A DNA stretch of 5,730 bases from Actinomycetes bacterium (GTDB lineage Bacteria; Actinomycetota; Acidimicrobiia; Acidimicrobiales; JAJYPT01): contig JAJYPT010000117.1 in assembly GCA_021795135.1 (NCBI GenBank), positions 1 to 5,730 on the forward strand. The letters run 5' to 3'. The notes beneath the pieces were generated by a model. The model did not search any database. It was not told the DNA's origin and saw only the letters and a list, made by a program, of their open reading frames with translations. Made by a program: the position numbers and the translations under genes. Positions 5,105 through 5,730 of the stretch are shown here, in pieces; position 1 is the first letter of the stretch; each line of letters starts with the position of its first letter.

Positions 5105-5730
5105 GTACTACTGCCAATAACCCTCATGTAAAAGGCTGGCGAAGGCTGCTAGTAGAACCAGCAAGACCTGTTTCTATCTCTAGTCGCCCTAATGCCTATT
5201 GGTTGGTAGTGGCCACAGTTTGCGTAGGAGCCTTTATGGGGCAACTAGATGCAAGTATTGTAACATTGGCTTTTCCAACCCTAAAAACCGATTTTCACTC
5301 CTCACTTGGATCTGTTCAGTGGGTAGGGTTGTCCTACTTGCTAGTTCTAGTAGCCATGGTCACAGCAGTAGGTCGAGTAGCGGATATGGTTGGACGAAAG
5401 TTACTTTATACATATGGCTTTTTGATATTTATAATAGGCTCAGCTCTTTGTGGAGTAGCACCTAATTTAGGCACCTTAGACGCATTTAGGGTTCTCCAAG
5501 CTTTTGGAGCAGCAATGTTACAAGCCAATAGTGTAGCTATTATAGTAGGAGCACTACCTGCTGAAAAACTTGGCCAAGGTATAGGAATTCAAGGAGCAGC
5601 TCAAGCATTGGGACTTTCACTTGGTCCGGCAGTAGGAGGCGCGTTAATTGCACTAGGCGGTTGGAGATTGATATTTTTCGTCAATGTTCCTGCAGGAATA
5701 ATAGGTACTATTTTAGGTTGGTATTTGATT
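5101..5730 (+). CDS. MFS transporter, DHA2 (EmrB/QacA, 14-TM) family, N-terminal part
   Basis: The first 210 residues of an inner-membrane major facilitator, cut by the right edge; full DHA2 proteins are usually around 450-550 residues. A hydrophilic, Arg/Lys-containing cytoplasmic tail (1-32) precedes six hydrophobic segments at about 34-56, 72-91, 102-122, 126-150, 162-185 and 189-210. Family motifs are present: GQLDASIVTLAFPTL (47-61) with the acidic residue Asp50 in TM1, motif A GRVADMVGRK (91-100), motif B RVLQAFGAAML (130-140), and antiporter motif C GLSLGPAVGG (171-180). Motif C points to proton-coupled export. DHA2 members mostly export drugs or small metabolites; the substrate cannot be read from this part. 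ATG at 5101 is the only usual start in the open frame, which begins after TAA at 5035-5037. No clear Shine-Dalgarno sequence precedes it, and the expected site is occupied by a GAT repeat. Confidence 0.93.
   Translation, partial: MSTTANNPHVKGWRRLLVEPARPVSISSRPNAYWLVVATVCVGAFMGQLDASIVTLAFPTLKTDFHSSLGSVQWVGLSYLLVLVAMVTAVGRVADMVGRKLLYTYGFLIFIIGSALCGVAPNLGTLDAFRVLQAFGAAMLQANSVAIIVGALPAEKLGQGIGIQGAAQALGLSLGPAVGGALIALGGWRLIFFVNVPAGIIGTILGWYLI

Noticed and set aside
5199..5465. 88-codon plus-strand frame
   Set aside because: It overlaps the transporter in another register. The transporter has clear DHA2 motifs, and this frame is Ser/Arg-rich with no recognisable features.
1..5730. CRISPR array, insertion sequence or defence system
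   Set aside because: No regularly spaced direct repeats, transposase motifs or known defence-domain motifs were seen on either strand.

Overview
The window looks like the chromosome of an A+T-rich bacterium, most likely a low-G+C member of the Actinomycetota. Hand counts of sampled lines give about 36% G+C in the trehalose genes and about 43% in the transporter gene. The lineage guess is inference. It rests on TreZ motif wording that reads like actinobacterial TreZ, on a tRNA-Cys gene with no encoded CCA, and on genes that start with little or no Shine-Dalgarno sequence. No species can be named from this.

Layout, left to right. Positions 1-219 lie downstream of treZ. They hold what looks like the first codons of another leftward gene (start at 65, after a G-rich ribosome binding site), overlapped by a short leftward reading frame in another register. 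Positions 220-1980 (minus) are treZ, maltooligosyltrehalose trehalohydrolase. Positions 1981-4692 (minus) are treY, maltooligosyltrehalose synthase. The treY stop codon is followed directly by the treZ start codon, so the two form a tight, probably translationally coupled operon. Positions 4693-4843 are extremely A+T-rich and carry a perfect 22-bp palindrome next to the treY start, a perfect 23-bp inverted repeat further upstream, and a third segment that can pair in competition with it. Positions 4844-4915 (minus) are a tRNA-Cys(GCA) gene. Positions 4916-5100 are a divergent promoter region that contains a possible 15-codon leader ORF. From 5101 to the right edge runs the first 210 codons of a DHA2/EmrB-QacA-type MFS transporter on the plus strand.

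How the genes work together. TreY converts the reducing-end alpha-1,4 bond of a maltodextrin to an alpha,alpha-1,1 bond. TreZ then cuts the adjacent alpha-1,4 bond to release trehalose. This is the two-step TreY/TreZ route from glycogen or maltodextrin to the compatible solute trehalose. The usual partner TreX (glycogen debranching enzyme) is not in the window. The transporter is divergent from the trehalose operon and separated from it by the tRNA gene, so nothing seen here links it to trehalose.

No clearly novel multi-gene system is visible. The least explained structure is the inverted-repeat cluster before treY, followed by the overlapping frames at the left edge and the small leader ORF before the transporter.
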